From a virus, in IMG/VR virus record IMGVR_UViG_3300028392_000034, positions 62,001 to 126,000 of that record: DNA of 64,000 nt; one strand, 5' to 3'. A program made the translations under genes and the position numbers. Below, one piece after another: positions 8,780 through 15,884 of the stretch (the first letter of the stretch is position 1; each line of letters opens with the position of its first letter). Below the pieces are notes generated by a model. That model was not told where the DNA came from and made no database searches. It was given only the letters and a program-made list of their open reading frames with translations.

Positions 8780-9078
8780 TGAATTTTATTTTTGTTGCTG
8801 CCGCTAATGTTTGGAAGTATATCAAAACGGATTGGCATTCAAATCCAATTAGATTTTGTGCCGAAGCATTTGCCTGGGCCTGCAGTGTAATATCTGCTGT
8901 GATATTTGCGGTCACTATTCCTGATATTCCGGTAGTGCCACTTTACACTATCTTTATTTCCGGGTGTTGTGCCAGTTGCTGGGCTTGCTGGACTAGACGC
9001 AGCTTTGGCCTAATGGCCAACTCTGCATTTTTGGTTATTATCGACAGTATCGGTCTTGTACGATACTGGTTACATTAA
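8779..9078 (+). CDS. Small polytopic membrane protein
   Basis: Starting at MNFIFVAAANVW (TAATG overlap), this 99-residue protein has three hydrophobic segments (about residues 25-45, 47-65 and 72-92) and a Cys/Trp-rich loop (CCASCWACW). It resembles small inner-membrane proteins common in T4-like environmental phages. An in-frame ATG at 8764 is less likely because it lies inside the previous gene. Function unknown. Confidence 0.55.
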   Translation: MNFIFVAAANVWKYIKTDWHSNPIRFCAEAFAWACSVISAVIFAVTIPDIPVVPLYTIFISGCCASCWACWTRRSFGLMANSAFLVIIDSIGLVRYWLH

Positions 9079-9251
9079 GCCTTGGGAGTTCGTGGCTTAC
9101 GTGGCGCGGCTTTTTTAACAGCAGGCGTTTTGGCTACTTTTTTAACCGCTGGGGTAGTTTCTGCTACCGGAGCAGGTGTTTCGACCTTGTAAGGTGCTGG
9201 GCTTGCTTCAGTTGGTTTTGTACCAAAAATTTTCTTTAAAAACGATAGCAT
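9075..9251 (-). CDS. Short Lys/Ala/Pro-rich basic protein (histone H1-like tail)
   Basis: A 58-residue frame from ATG 9249-9251 to TAA 9075. It begins MLSFLKKIFGTKP, then becomes very rich in Ala, Pro and Lys (TPAVKK repeats, AAPRKPRTPKA). An AAGGAG site lies 8 nt upstream and a late core (CATAAATA, 9271-9278) precedes it. The composition resembles histone H1-like or nucleoid-binding tails. A DNA-condensing or packaged role is inference. Confidence 0.6.
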   Translation of the reverse strand: MLSFLKKIFGTKPTEASPAPYKVETPAPVAETTPAVKKVAKTPAVKKAAPRKPRTPKA

Positions 9252-9270
9252 AATAAATCTCCTTGTCGAT

Positions 9271-9278
9271 TATTTATG
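9271..9278 (-). promoter_or_regulatory. Late promoter core (CATAAATA, minus strand)
   Basis: CATAAATA on the minus strand lies about 20 nt upstream of the ATG at 9251, with an AAGGAG site between. Confidence 0.6.
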
Positions 9279-9356
9279 GGCATATTATTCAATTACAAAT
9301 CTATTAGATTTCAATGAATTCTCTCAGTAGAAACACTGACTATTATTGCACCACAG

Positions 9357-9364
9357 CATAAATA
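9357..9364 (+). promoter_or_regulatory. Late promoter core (CATAAATA)
   Basis: CATAAATA precedes the small-gene cluster at 9414-9780 by about 50 nt. AAGGAAAAACAC forms the ribosome site. The 160 bp between the divergent genes at 9251 and 9414 hold only these two late promoters and AT-rich DNA. Confidence 0.55.
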
Positions 9365-9413
9365 AATTTGTAGAAGCCAAGAGCCTCTACTAAAATTTAA
9401 GGAAAAACACAAA

Positions 9414-9584
9414 ATGTCTTTAGAAAGAATATTAGAACGTCTAGCAGAAATGTTTCCTAAACAGGCTTATCAGAGCCGTTTAGAACAGTATATCAACAGC
9501 AAAAATCCAACCAATGCAGCAGAAGTGGACTATTGGCAACGGCAGTATGAAACCGAAGCACAACATTGGAGTCGCGGTGTATGA
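9414..9584 (+). CDS. 56-residue helical protein, unknown
   Basis: Frame from ATG 9414 to TGA 9582-9584, with AAGG upstream. It encodes MSLERILERLAEMFPKQ, then a Gln/Tyr/Trp-rich helix ending QYETEAQHWSRGV. The stop overlaps the next ATG (ATGATGA). Too short to classify; the good ribosome site, late promoter and coupled downstream genes support it being real. Confidence 0.55.
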   Translation: MSLERILERLAEMFPKQAYQSRLEQYINSKNPTNAAEVDYWQRQYETEAQHWSRGV

Positions 9585-9688
9585 TGAAAATTATTTGGAA
9601 AATTTTAGAATCATGGGGTGAGGCTAGAGCAGCAGCATATCTAACCCGTAACGGCCGTATTGCAGAAGCCAAAGCAATATACAAATGA
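9581..9688 (+). CDS. 35-residue protein, unknown
   Basis: MMKIIWKILESWGEARAAAY, then LTRNGRIAEAKAIYK. It starts inside the stop region of the previous gene and its TGA overlaps the ATG at 9685. It looks like an amphipathic helical peptide. The evidence is the tight overlapping gene chain rather than homology. Confidence 0.4.
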   Translation: MMKIIWKILESWGEARAAAYLTRNGRIAEAKAIYK

Positions 9689-9780
9689 ACACAATTGAAG
9701 CATTTGGAGAGAAATACGGCAACAAGATTGCTGCCTGGACTATTGCGGCAATGATTATATATTTGGTTATTGCACAATAG
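9685..9780 (+). CDS. 31-residue single-pass membrane peptide
   Basis: MNTIEAFGEKYGNK is followed by a hydrophobic segment (IAAWTIAAMIIYLVIAQ), so this is probably a small membrane peptide. It is coupled by an ATGA overlap to the preceding 35-residue frame. Confidence 0.4.
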   Translation: MNTIEAFGEKYGNKIAAWTIAAMIIYLVIAQ

Positions 9781-9798
9781 ACTTTTGATAAGTAATTG

Positions 9799-10503
9799 AT
9801 GCTGACAATTATTGCAACCCTGGTGATGACACACATCACCATAGCCTGTGTTACCCTGTATTTGCACCGTAGTCAGGCGCATCGATCTGTGGAATTTAAC
9901 CCTGCAATAGCACATTTTATGCGCTTTTGGCTTTGGCTGACCACAGGCATGGTTACCAAACAATGGGTAGCTGTGCATCGCAAGCATCATAGGTTCACAG
10001 AACAAGAGGGAGACCCACACAGCCCACATGTGTATGGGATCGGGCGTGTGTTCTTTAAAGGAGCAGTGTTATATCATGCGGCAAGCAAAGATACGGTCAT
10101 GGTTGACACATACGGTCGTGGCACTCCTGCTGATTGGATGGAGCTTCACGTATACCAGCCTCACAGTAGACTTGGCATTGGCCTTCTCCTTGTGCTCAAT
10201 ACAGTGATATTTGGCTGGTGGGGTTTACTGGTTTGGGGTATACAAATGATTTGGATACCTTTTTGGGCCGCTGGAGTTGTAAATGGCGTAGGACATTGGA
10301 TAGGATATAGAAATGGACATACTAAAGATCATAGTCGTAATATTAGTCCTTGGGGCATTGTCATTGGTGGCGAAGAGCTTCATAACAACCACCACTTGGA
10401 CCCAGCGAGTGCCCGGCTCAGCAAGAATTGGTTTGAATTTGATATAGGTTGGTTTTACATTTGCCTATTAAAATGGTTAGGTTTAGCCAAATTACGAGCA
10501 TAA
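9799..10503 (+). CDS. Acyl-CoA/acyl-lipid desaturase (membrane di-iron)
   Basis: This 234-residue membrane protein has the three histidine boxes of fatty-acid desaturases: HRSQAHR (23-29), HRKHH (60-64) and HNNHH (196-200), with an extra His in GVGHWIGY. Hydrophobic segments near 3-20, 125-150 and 150-168 fit the fold. It should insert a double bond, probably delta-9-like, into acyl chains and so change membrane fluidity. It is shorter than many bacterial desaturases (about 300-400 residues), but all boxes are intact. ATG 9799 is preferred to TTG 9796. Confidence 0.85.
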   Translation: MLTIIATLVMTHITIACVTLYLHRSQAHRSVEFNPAIAHFMRFWLWLTTGMVTKQWVAVHRKHHRFTEQEGDPHSPHVYGIGRVFFKGAVLYHAASKDTVMVDTYGRGTPADWMELHVYQPHSRLGIGLLLVLNTVIFGWWGLLVWGIQMIWIPFWAAGVVNGVGHWIGYRNGHTKDHSRNISPWGIVIGGEELHNNHHLDPASARLSKNWFEFDIGWFYICLLKWLGLAKLRA

Positions 10504-10563
10504 AATTAGTGACCACTCACTAGTAGAAACCACTAGGAAATTGCGGCAGTGCCATGTATAATA

Positions 10564-10571
10564 GATAAATA
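10564..10571 (+). promoter_or_regulatory. Late promoter core (GATAAATA) with downstream leader hairpin
   Basis: GATAAATA is followed by a roughly 60-nt leader containing an inverted repeat (GTTAG...CTAAC enclosing CCGACGGTCGG, about 10590-10613), then TTAAGGAGAT before the ATG at 10643. A TATAAT (10558-10563) directly precedes the late core, so early transcription is also possible. Confidence 0.6.
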
Positions 10572-10642
10572 CAGTAGAGAAAAGAAGTTAGTGCCGACGG
10601 TCGGGCTAACACAAACCCTCGCTTAATTTAAGGAGATTTACC

Positions 10643-10867
10643 ATGTTTAATTTCAAATCCGTAGTAGACCAAGTAGCAACAGCAACTAAGACACCTTTGA
10701 TGTATGTTGAAGACAAAGCAATTCGCGCAAACCTAGAAACTCTAGTAGATGCTTATGTAGACTTTACTAAAACTGCATACGACACAGGTTTAGAGCTTTC
10801 TAAGCAAGTAGTTGAAGCTACTAAGAGTATTGACTACTCTAAGTATTTTGCTAAAGCAGGCAAGTAA
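10643..10867 (+). CDS. Small helical phasin-like protein
   Basis: A 74-residue helical protein (MFNFKSVVDQVATATKTP...) with alternating hydrophobic positions and the segment FTKTAYDTGLELSKQVVE, resembling the phasin-type helices that coat storage granules. It has a strong AAGGAG, its own late promoter, a structured leader and its own terminator, so it may be made in quantity as a single-gene unit. The phasin resemblance is weak and could reflect generic amphipathic helices. Confidence 0.5.
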   Translation: MFNFKSVVDQVATATKTPLMYVEDKAIRANLETLVDAYVDFTKTAYDTGLELSKQVVEATKSIDYSKYFAKAGK

Positions 10868-10894
10868 TAGTAACACATCCTATATAGGATTATC

Positions 10895-10919
10895 AAGCCC
10901 AGGTAACTGGGCTTTTTTA
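10895..10919 (+). terminator. Intrinsic terminator
   Basis: AGCCCAG-GTAA-CTGGGCT stem-loop followed by TTTTTT, 28 nt after the stop of the 74-residue gene. Confidence 0.85.
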
Positions 10920-10934
10920 TTGCTTATTTTTTCA

Positions 10935-10941
10935 CTAAATA
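10935..10941 (+). promoter_or_regulatory. Late promoter core (CTAAATA)
   Basis: CTAAATA sits 22 nt before the ATG at 10964, with a weak GGAG between. Confidence 0.6.
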
Positions 10942-10963
10942 CTTGGTCTAACCGGAGAGTAAA

Positions 10964-11692
10964 ATGCGTGAGAGTTTTAACTGGAGTCAACTAGATCGCG
11001 ATAATCTTTATACCATGCTGTATACAGCCGGACGTGATATTGTTGGCAAAAAAATGCCAGTGAATGTCCTACAAAAACACATAAGCTCATACATCAAATC
11101 TAACTTGCCGGTGCGGGTAGTTCGTATTAAAAACAACAAGAAACAAAAGCCCAATACTGTCTATATGGGTGGCGCCTACTATAGTGATCTAGACCGGCAT
11201 CAGCGCAGTCGATTTATAGAAATAGTATTGAGTTATCATCCTGATACTAAGGCAATTCGAATAACCGACTATCGTTGGACCAGACTTTGCACACTATTTG
11301 CTGATACTATCTTGCATGAAGTTATACACATGAGACAGTATCGCAGTAGAAATTTTAAAGATATTCCTGGCTACGAAAGCACAGCATACTATCACAAACA
11401 ACGCATAACGCAACAATACTACGGCAACAGAGATGAAATGGGTGCATTTAGTTTTAATATAGCCTGCGACATGATAGATCGTTTTGGCAACAATACACAA
11501 GAAATAAAAAAATATTTAAATAGTATGCGAGCCAAGCGCCATAAGCATTCAAGCTGGTATGAATTTTTATCTGCATTTGATTGGGATTTAGATCATGCCA
11601 AAGTGCGTCAGATGCAACAGAAGATTTTTAAACAATTGGAATACGCCGCAATAGGCCGGCCGTTTAAGACTACTACACATTTAACCTATTAG
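10964..11692 (+). CDS. Putative zinc metalloprotease (HExxH)
   Basis: The 242-residue protein contains ILHEVIHMRQY, an HExxH zinc site (His118, Glu119, His122), with a later GNRDEMGAFSF that may supply the third ligand. The N-terminal third is basic (RVVRIKNNKKQK). No signal peptide is evident. It is expressed from a late promoter, next to probable virion proteins, so a role in virion maturation or in cutting host proteins is possible. Related proteins are seen in T4-like environmental phages without a known substrate. Confidence 0.65.
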   Translation: MRESFNWSQLDRDNLYTMLYTAGRDIVGKKMPVNVLQKHISSYIKSNLPVRVVRIKNNKKQKPNTVYMGGAYYSDLDRHQRSRFIEIVLSYHPDTKAIRITDYRWTRLCTLFADTILHEVIHMRQYRSRNFKDIPGYESTAYYHKQRITQQYYGNRDEMGAFSFNIACDMIDRFGNNTQEIKKYLNSMRAKRHKHSSWYEFLSAFDWDLDHAKVRQMQQKIFKQLEYAAIGRPFKTTTHLTY

Positions 11693-11700
11693 CATAAATA
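11693..11700 (+). promoter_or_regulatory. Late promoter core (CATAAATA)
   Basis: CATAAATA lies 22 nt upstream of the ATG at 11723, with TAGGAG as ribosome site. Confidence 0.65.
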
Positions 11701-11722
11701 AAAGTAATCAGTAGGAGATATC

Positions 11723-12265
11723 ATGAGCACAGAATTATTTAGAAACTACATTGACCTTATCAATGAGAACAGTCAACCCAGGGTTCAACTGGATGAAGGC
11801 ATGATGGACACAATCAAGTCTGTAATACCCAAAGTGATGAAACTTTTGGGCGGTGATACTGCTCAACAAATTGCACAGCAAGTGAAACAAGTTACTGGTG
11901 GTGATTTTACACCCAGTAAAGAAAATGCTATCAAAGTGGCACAAGCACTTGGTTTCGACAAAATTGCACCAAAAAAGGCAGTGGCCGAACAAAAACTTGA
12001 TGAAGTTACTTGGGGCTTAGCAGGAGATTGGAAAGGTAAATTGATTCAACTTATATATACCTTGGGTTTAGCAGGCACAGCCGTTGGAGGATATCTAGGA
12101 GCACAACCGGGTGTGGCTGGCACAGATATAGGTGTAGCATCTGGTATTCTTATTCCAATCGGAATATTACTATTAATGTTTGCTGATACATTTTTTGGAA
12201 GAGGAACAGGGCAAGTCGGAGCAATGGGCCATCCAAAAGAAAAACACGATAACACAATGGGTTAA
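11723..12265 (+). CDS. Putative capsid-packaged membrane-active protein
   Basis: The N-terminus MSTELFRNYIDLINENSQ resembles T4 capsid-targeting peptides, an amphipathic helix ending in a (L/I)xE cleavage site (here INE). The body has a helical domain and two hydrophobic segments near residues 107-125 and 135-158 (GLAGTAVGGYLG, GILIPIGILLLMF). It is produced late. The packaging idea is inference from the N-terminal peptide; otherwise the protein is unrecognised. Confidence 0.5.
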   Translation: MSTELFRNYIDLINENSQPRVQLDEGMMDTIKSVIPKVMKLLGGDTAQQIAQQVKQVTGGDFTPSKENAIKVAQALGFDKIAPKKAVAEQKLDEVTWGLAGDWKGKLIQLIYTLGLAGTAVGGYLGAQPGVAGTDIGVASGILIPIGILLLMFADTFFGRGTGQVGAMGHPKEKHDNTMG

Positions 12266-12279
12266 CCATTATTTGATTC

Positions 12280-12312
12280 ACACAAAAGGCTCTTCGGAGC
12301 CTTTTTTTGTGT
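12280..12312. terminator. Bidirectional intrinsic terminator between convergent genes
   Basis: AAAGGCTC-TTCG-GAGCCTTT with flanking complementary A and T runs (ACACAAAA...TTTTTTGTGT) forms a long stem with a UUCG tetraloop. It lies between the stops of the genes at 11723(+) and 12325(-) and can work in both directions. Confidence 0.85.
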
Positions 12313-12324
12313 CAGCGTAAAATG

Positions 12325-13887
12325 TTAACGCTGGCGTTTACGTCCTAGTGCTTTTTCGGTGCCTAACTTCTCATCCGCAGCGGCTTTGATCCTACTACGC
12401 TGACTGCCAACTTGATCTAGATCTTTGGTGGACGCTTTGACGTTGGGTTGATCAGCCACGTCATTGGCCATCGGATCCAATAAGTCTGATTCTTTGGCAC
12501 CGTTCTTTAAGATCTTAAATGTAAAGTTGCCTTTGCCCTGTGTGCTCATGTAGGCCTTCGAAGCATCTAACAGCACACCGCTAACAGTGTCACTGGGATA
12601 CACAGCACGGAAGCTGGTGATTGAAATAGTGTCAGCTGTTTCTGTTGCTTCGGTATACATCTGCACCAGAGCCGAGTTGTTTAAAATCTCTGACGCAGCT
12701 TGTCCAAAATTGGTGTGCTCGTTGATGTAATCGGCTGTGTTATACGCCATCACACTGAGCATGTGCTCTATTGGAATAATCTTGGACCAATCTCTAGGAG
12801 TTCGACTTTGATACAATGTGTTTAACTTTTCATTCTTAAACTTGATTGGGTCGTTGGGACCACGTCCTTTTAATGCCCGTATTTCATTGGCCTCATCCGG
12901 GGTGATCAGTTTGTAGTCCACAGCCAAATCTAACGGAGCATTGGTGTGACCACGGTTATTAATGACGTTGAGAATCTCAACCACATCCTTGTGCTTTTCT
13001 AATAATTTTTTACCTTTGGGAGCCACTGACAATTCCTGAATACTTTTTAACAAGTTGACCACTGATGCATTGGCACCACTTTTACCTTTGCTACTTAATT
13101 TAATTTGTTTGCCGCCGGGACTCACAAGTAAACTGTCATACAATCCACCAGTTACGCTGTTGTTAAAACTGATAGTGGCATCACCGTATCCGCCTGCGGT
13201 AGGACCAAAGAATATAGTGGCTGCTTCTTGTGCATTGCCCTTGACTGGCTTGTTCATAACTAGCGCAACAGGTTGTAGCATTTCGCAAAAATAATCACGG
13301 AAGGCCGTGAAGTTGATCGAACCTTTGGGGAATGTAACAGGAAACTTGGTGGCCTGCATGAATGTAGCGGCTGCAACCACTTCATCACTGCCTTTGCCAA
13401 ACTTGGCCACAATTTGATTCATTATGGTTTCAGGAGTATTGTCCTGAAATTGTGTTAATACTTCACTGGGCTTGTAACCAGTATTTTCTTTGGCTCCGGC
13501 TTTGGATGCAAATTTAAATCCACCCGGAATGTCACTGTGAGCAAAGTTGTTTAAGGCACGATTTGGATTGATTTCTTTTACCCATTTTCCTAAATAATAA
13601 GGCTGGCCGTCTTCGCCTGTAAACGACGCAATCATAAATGCACGGGTCGATCCATTGGCCTGATTGACCCAATGCACATTAAGACCCGGCTTGTCCACAT
13701 TATCGACTTTGAGGCCAACCAACTCGCTGGCTGTGTCGACAGCACCAGATTCTGGATAAAAATCCACGCCCTGAAATGTAATAACATCACCTTCGGGGTT
13801 TTTAAACTGTTCGCCCGGGCGCCGATTGGTAAGCCCTACGCCTTCAGTTACAACAACGGTATCGAGTAAATTTAGAATATCACGCAT
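12325..13887 (-). CDS. Large putative virion/internal protein
   Basis: About 520 residues if started at MRDILNLLDTVVVTEG, a peptide resembling a capsid-targeting sequence (amphipathic helix, then a VTE processing-like site before Gly). The rest is an alpha/beta protein without recognisable catalytic motifs, with a Lys/Asp/Ala-rich C-terminus (GTEKALGRKRQR). An in-frame upstream ATG (13926) overlaps the clpP promoter region and is less likely. It converges on the gene at 11723, whose N-terminus is similar in style. Confidence 0.5.
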   Translation of the reverse strand: MRDILNLLDTVVVTEGVGLTNRRPGEQFKNPEGDVITFQGVDFYPESGAVDTASELVGLKVDNVDKPGLNVHWVNQANGSTRAFMIASFTGEDGQPYYLGKWVKEINPNRALNNFAHSDIPGGFKFASKAGAKENTGYKPSEVLTQFQDNTPETIMNQIVAKFGKGSDEVVAAATFMQATKFPVTFPKGSINFTAFRDYFCEMLQPVALVMNKPVKGNAQEAATIFFGPTAGGYGDATISFNNSVTGGLYDSLLVSPGGKQIKLSSKGKSGANASVVNLLKSIQELSVAPKGKKLLEKHKDVVEILNVINNRGHTNAPLDLAVDYKLITPDEANEIRALKGRGPNDPIKFKNEKLNTLYQSRTPRDWSKIIPIEHMLSVMAYNTADYINEHTNFGQAASEILNNSALVQMYTEATETADTISITSFRAVYPSDTVSGVLLDASKAYMSTQGKGNFTFKILKNGAKESDLLDPMANDVADQPNVKASTKDLDQVGSQRSRIKAAADEKLGTEKALGRKRQR

Positions 13888-13916
13888 TTGCTTTTCTTTA
13901 AAAAATTTGTTATAAT
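13888..13916 (+). promoter_or_regulatory. sigma70 promoter for clpP
   Basis: TTGCTT (13888-13893), 17-bp spacer, TATAAT (13911-13916). CTGGAG precedes the ATG at 13943. It overlaps the start of the divergent gene at 13887. Confidence 0.7.
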
Positions 13917-13942
13917 TACTTATCATTTATCTGGAGACCTTG

Positions 13943-14536
13943 ATGTCAAATTTAGTGCCAATTGTAGTAGAAAAAACCGCCAATGGAGAACGCAGTTACG
14001 ATATATACAGTAGACTCCTGCGTGATAGAATTGTCATGCTGGACACAGATGTTAACGAACACACAGCCAGTTTGGTTGTGGCTCAGATGCTGTTTTTAGA
14101 AAGCGAAGATCCGGACCGGGACATCCTATTTTACATCAACAGTCCAGGCGGTGTAGTCACAGCAGGCATGGCGATTTACGATACCATGCAGTTTATCAAA
14201 CCCGATGTCAGCACAGTTGTCATGGGTCAGGCTTGTAGTATGGGCAGCCTATTGGCACAAGCTGGTGCTGCAGGCAAACGATTAATTTTGCCCAATGCAC
14301 GTCATATGATTCACCAACCATCTGGGGGTGCCAGAGGACAAGCAACAGACATGCTGATTCAAGTTGAAGAGATTCTAGCTATGAAGAAAAATCTAACTGA
14401 GATCTATGTTCGACACAACACAGCCGGCAAAACTTTTGAAGAGCTAACTACAGATATGGAACGAGATAACTTTATGAGTGCCGAACAAGCAGTGGCCTAT
14501 GGTCTTGCAGACAAGATAGTTACCAAGAGAGATTAA
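13943..14536 (+). CDS. clpP: ClpP-like ATP-dependent protease proteolytic subunit
   Basis: This 197-residue protein aligns with ClpP along its full length: [10 protein letters not shown] near 63-72, [10 protein letters not shown] with nucleophile Ser99, RHMIHQP with His124, and [11 protein letters not shown] with Asp175, giving a complete Ser-His-Asp triad. ClpP forms the tetradecameric chamber used with ClpA or ClpX. The propeptide is short or absent. It could join or replace host ClpP subunits; a ClpS gene at base 1 suggests the phage steers this protease. The last base of its TAA is the A of the next ATG. Confidence 0.93.
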   Translation: MSNLVPIVVEKTANGERSYDIYSRLLRDRIVMLDTDVNEHTASLVVAQMLFLESEDPDRDILFYINSPGGVVTAGMAIYDTMQFIKPDVSTVVMGQACSMGSLLAQAGAAGKRLILPNARHMIHQPSGGARGQATDMLIQVEEILAMKKNLTEIYVRHNTAGKTFEELTTDMERDNFMSAEQAVAYGLADKIVTKRD

Positions 14537-15780
14537 TGGCCTTATCTGATACTTTTTGTTCAGCTCCGTGGTTCCAAACTAGAATTGATTGGGATGGTCA
14601 TTACAGACCCTGTTGCGGACTAACAGAAAACGCTAGCGAGTTTGAAGGTCGAACCCAATACTCAATAAAAGACACCACCGTGGATGAATGGATGTCTAGC
14701 GAGTATTCACAGTATCTAAGAAAAAATTTAACAGAAGGTATACAGCTAAAAGAATGCAATAATTGTTGGCAAAAAGAAAAACACAATGTCAAAAGTTTTA
14801 GACATGATGCTAACAATATTGTTACTAAAAATCAAAATAGCAATCTTGACAATACCTGGGTCAAACTTTTTGTAGACAAAAATCAAAATTATCAAAATTA
14901 TCAGATAGTATCAGCTGATGTCAAATTGTCAAATGTTTGCAATTTTAGCTGTGCTATGTGTTCGCCATTTAACAGTTCAAAAGTGTATGACAAATGGCAA
15001 TCTAATTTAGATAATAAATTTGTGCAAGAACGTTTACTACAGCAACCAACGTTTTTAAAAGATATTGCATCGACTTATCAAAGTAAACGGGGATATCAAC
15101 ATCTTAAAGATATATTAAAACATCCGTTGAGATATCTTAAAGTGCTTGGCGGCGAACCAACATTAGATAAAGACTTATTTCGTGTAGTAGATCAAGTACC
15201 AATTGACAAGAAATCAAAAATACATATAGAGCTAGTTACCAATGGCAGTCAAGATCTAATAGAAATTTCTAACCGATTACAAGATTACGGATCAGTAAGT
15301 TACACAATCAGCCTTGAAGGCGTTGGAGACATACAAGATTATGTGCGTAAAGGAAGCCACTGGCCTACCATTGAAAAAAATATATTGGCCGCAAAACAGA
15401 ATGGCATACACGTCAATGTTAATTATACTATACAGGCCATGTCGGTGTTAAATTTACATGAATTATTAAAATGGTGTTCCAATAATCAAATACCGATATC
15501 GTTTGGTGTATTAGATTATCCAGGTCATCTTGCTGTGTCAGTATTGCCCAAAAAAATTCGAAACAGTATTGTTGATAATTTACGCAAAAGTTCAGGTGTT
15601 GACGTTATAAATTCTCCAGACAGTACCGATCTATTGTCAATTGATAAGATAATTGAGTTAATTGACACTATCCCGGATCAGTCTGAACTTTACCCAAAAT
15701 TTCTTGAATATGTGGCATGGTTTGATCAGGACTCGATTCAACCGCTACGTGATATACAACCTTTGCTATATTATGTTTAA
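14536..15780 (+). CDS. Radical-SAM protein with N-terminal SPASM/twitch-type cysteines
   Basis: The radical-SAM cluster motif is C135-x3-C139-x2-C142 (NVCNFSCAMC), with KVLGGEPTL as the GGE motif. Before it lies an auxiliary-cluster-like region: C8, C26-C27 (RPCCG) and ECNNCW. It probably cleaves SAM reductively to modify a peptide or another substrate. It is coupled to clpP by one base, yet has lower GC than clpP. It is one of four radical-SAM genes in the window; none has an obvious precursor peptide. Confidence 0.8.
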   Translation: MALSDTFCSAPWFQTRIDWDGHYRPCCGLTENASEFEGRTQYSIKDTTVDEWMSSEYSQYLRKNLTEGIQLKECNNCWQKEKHNVKSFRHDANNIVTKNQNSNLDNTWVKLFVDKNQNYQNYQIVSADVKLSNVCNFSCAMCSPFNSSKVYDKWQSNLDNKFVQERLLQQPTFLKDIASTYQSKRGYQHLKDILKHPLRYLKVLGGEPTLDKDLFRVVDQVPIDKKSKIHIELVTNGSQDLIEISNRLQDYGSVSYTISLEGVGDIQDYVRKGSHWPTIEKNILAAKQNGIHVNVNYTIQAMSVLNLHELLKWCSNNQIPISFGVLDYPGHLAVSVLPKKIRNSIVDNLRKSSGVDVINSPDSTDLLSIDKIIELIDTIPDQSELYPKFLEYVAWFDQDSIQPLRDIQPLLYYV

Positions 15781-15806
15781 GTAATAAAAGTGTAATGCTA
15801 TATCCG

Positions 15807-15813
15807 CTAAATA
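15807..15813 (+). promoter_or_regulatory. Late promoter core (CTAAATA) without a downstream ORF
   Basis: CTAAATA is followed within about 70 nt by an intrinsic terminator and no sense-strand gene, suggesting a short late RNA. Confidence 0.5.
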
Positions 15814-15818
15814 AAAGA

Positions 15819-15884
15819 CCGGGCACAAGATAAGGTGTCGTGGGAATCCGTAATCCACGCTAAAGGACCTACCGGTCCTTTTTC
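15819..15884 (+). ncRNA. Candidate short late RNA ending in a terminator
   Basis: Between the late core at 15807 and the terminator at 15861-15884 lie about 65 nt with a hairpin (CGTGG...CCACG, 15839-15859) and no credible reading frame. The terminator overlaps the 3' end of the convergent glycosyltransferase gene, so the RNA would be antisense to its last codons. Alternatively this is read-through termination for the upstream radical-SAM gene. Confidence 0.4.
15861..15884 (+). terminator. Intrinsic terminator
   Basis: AAAGGACC-TACC-GGTCCTTTTT stem-loop with a T tract, at the end of the clpP/radical-SAM unit or of the short RNA. Confidence 0.75.

Noticed and set aside
15819-15884. tRNA or riboswitch
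   Set aside because: No acceptor/T-arm pattern (GGTTCRANNCC) or long conserved core; only a hairpin and a terminator.
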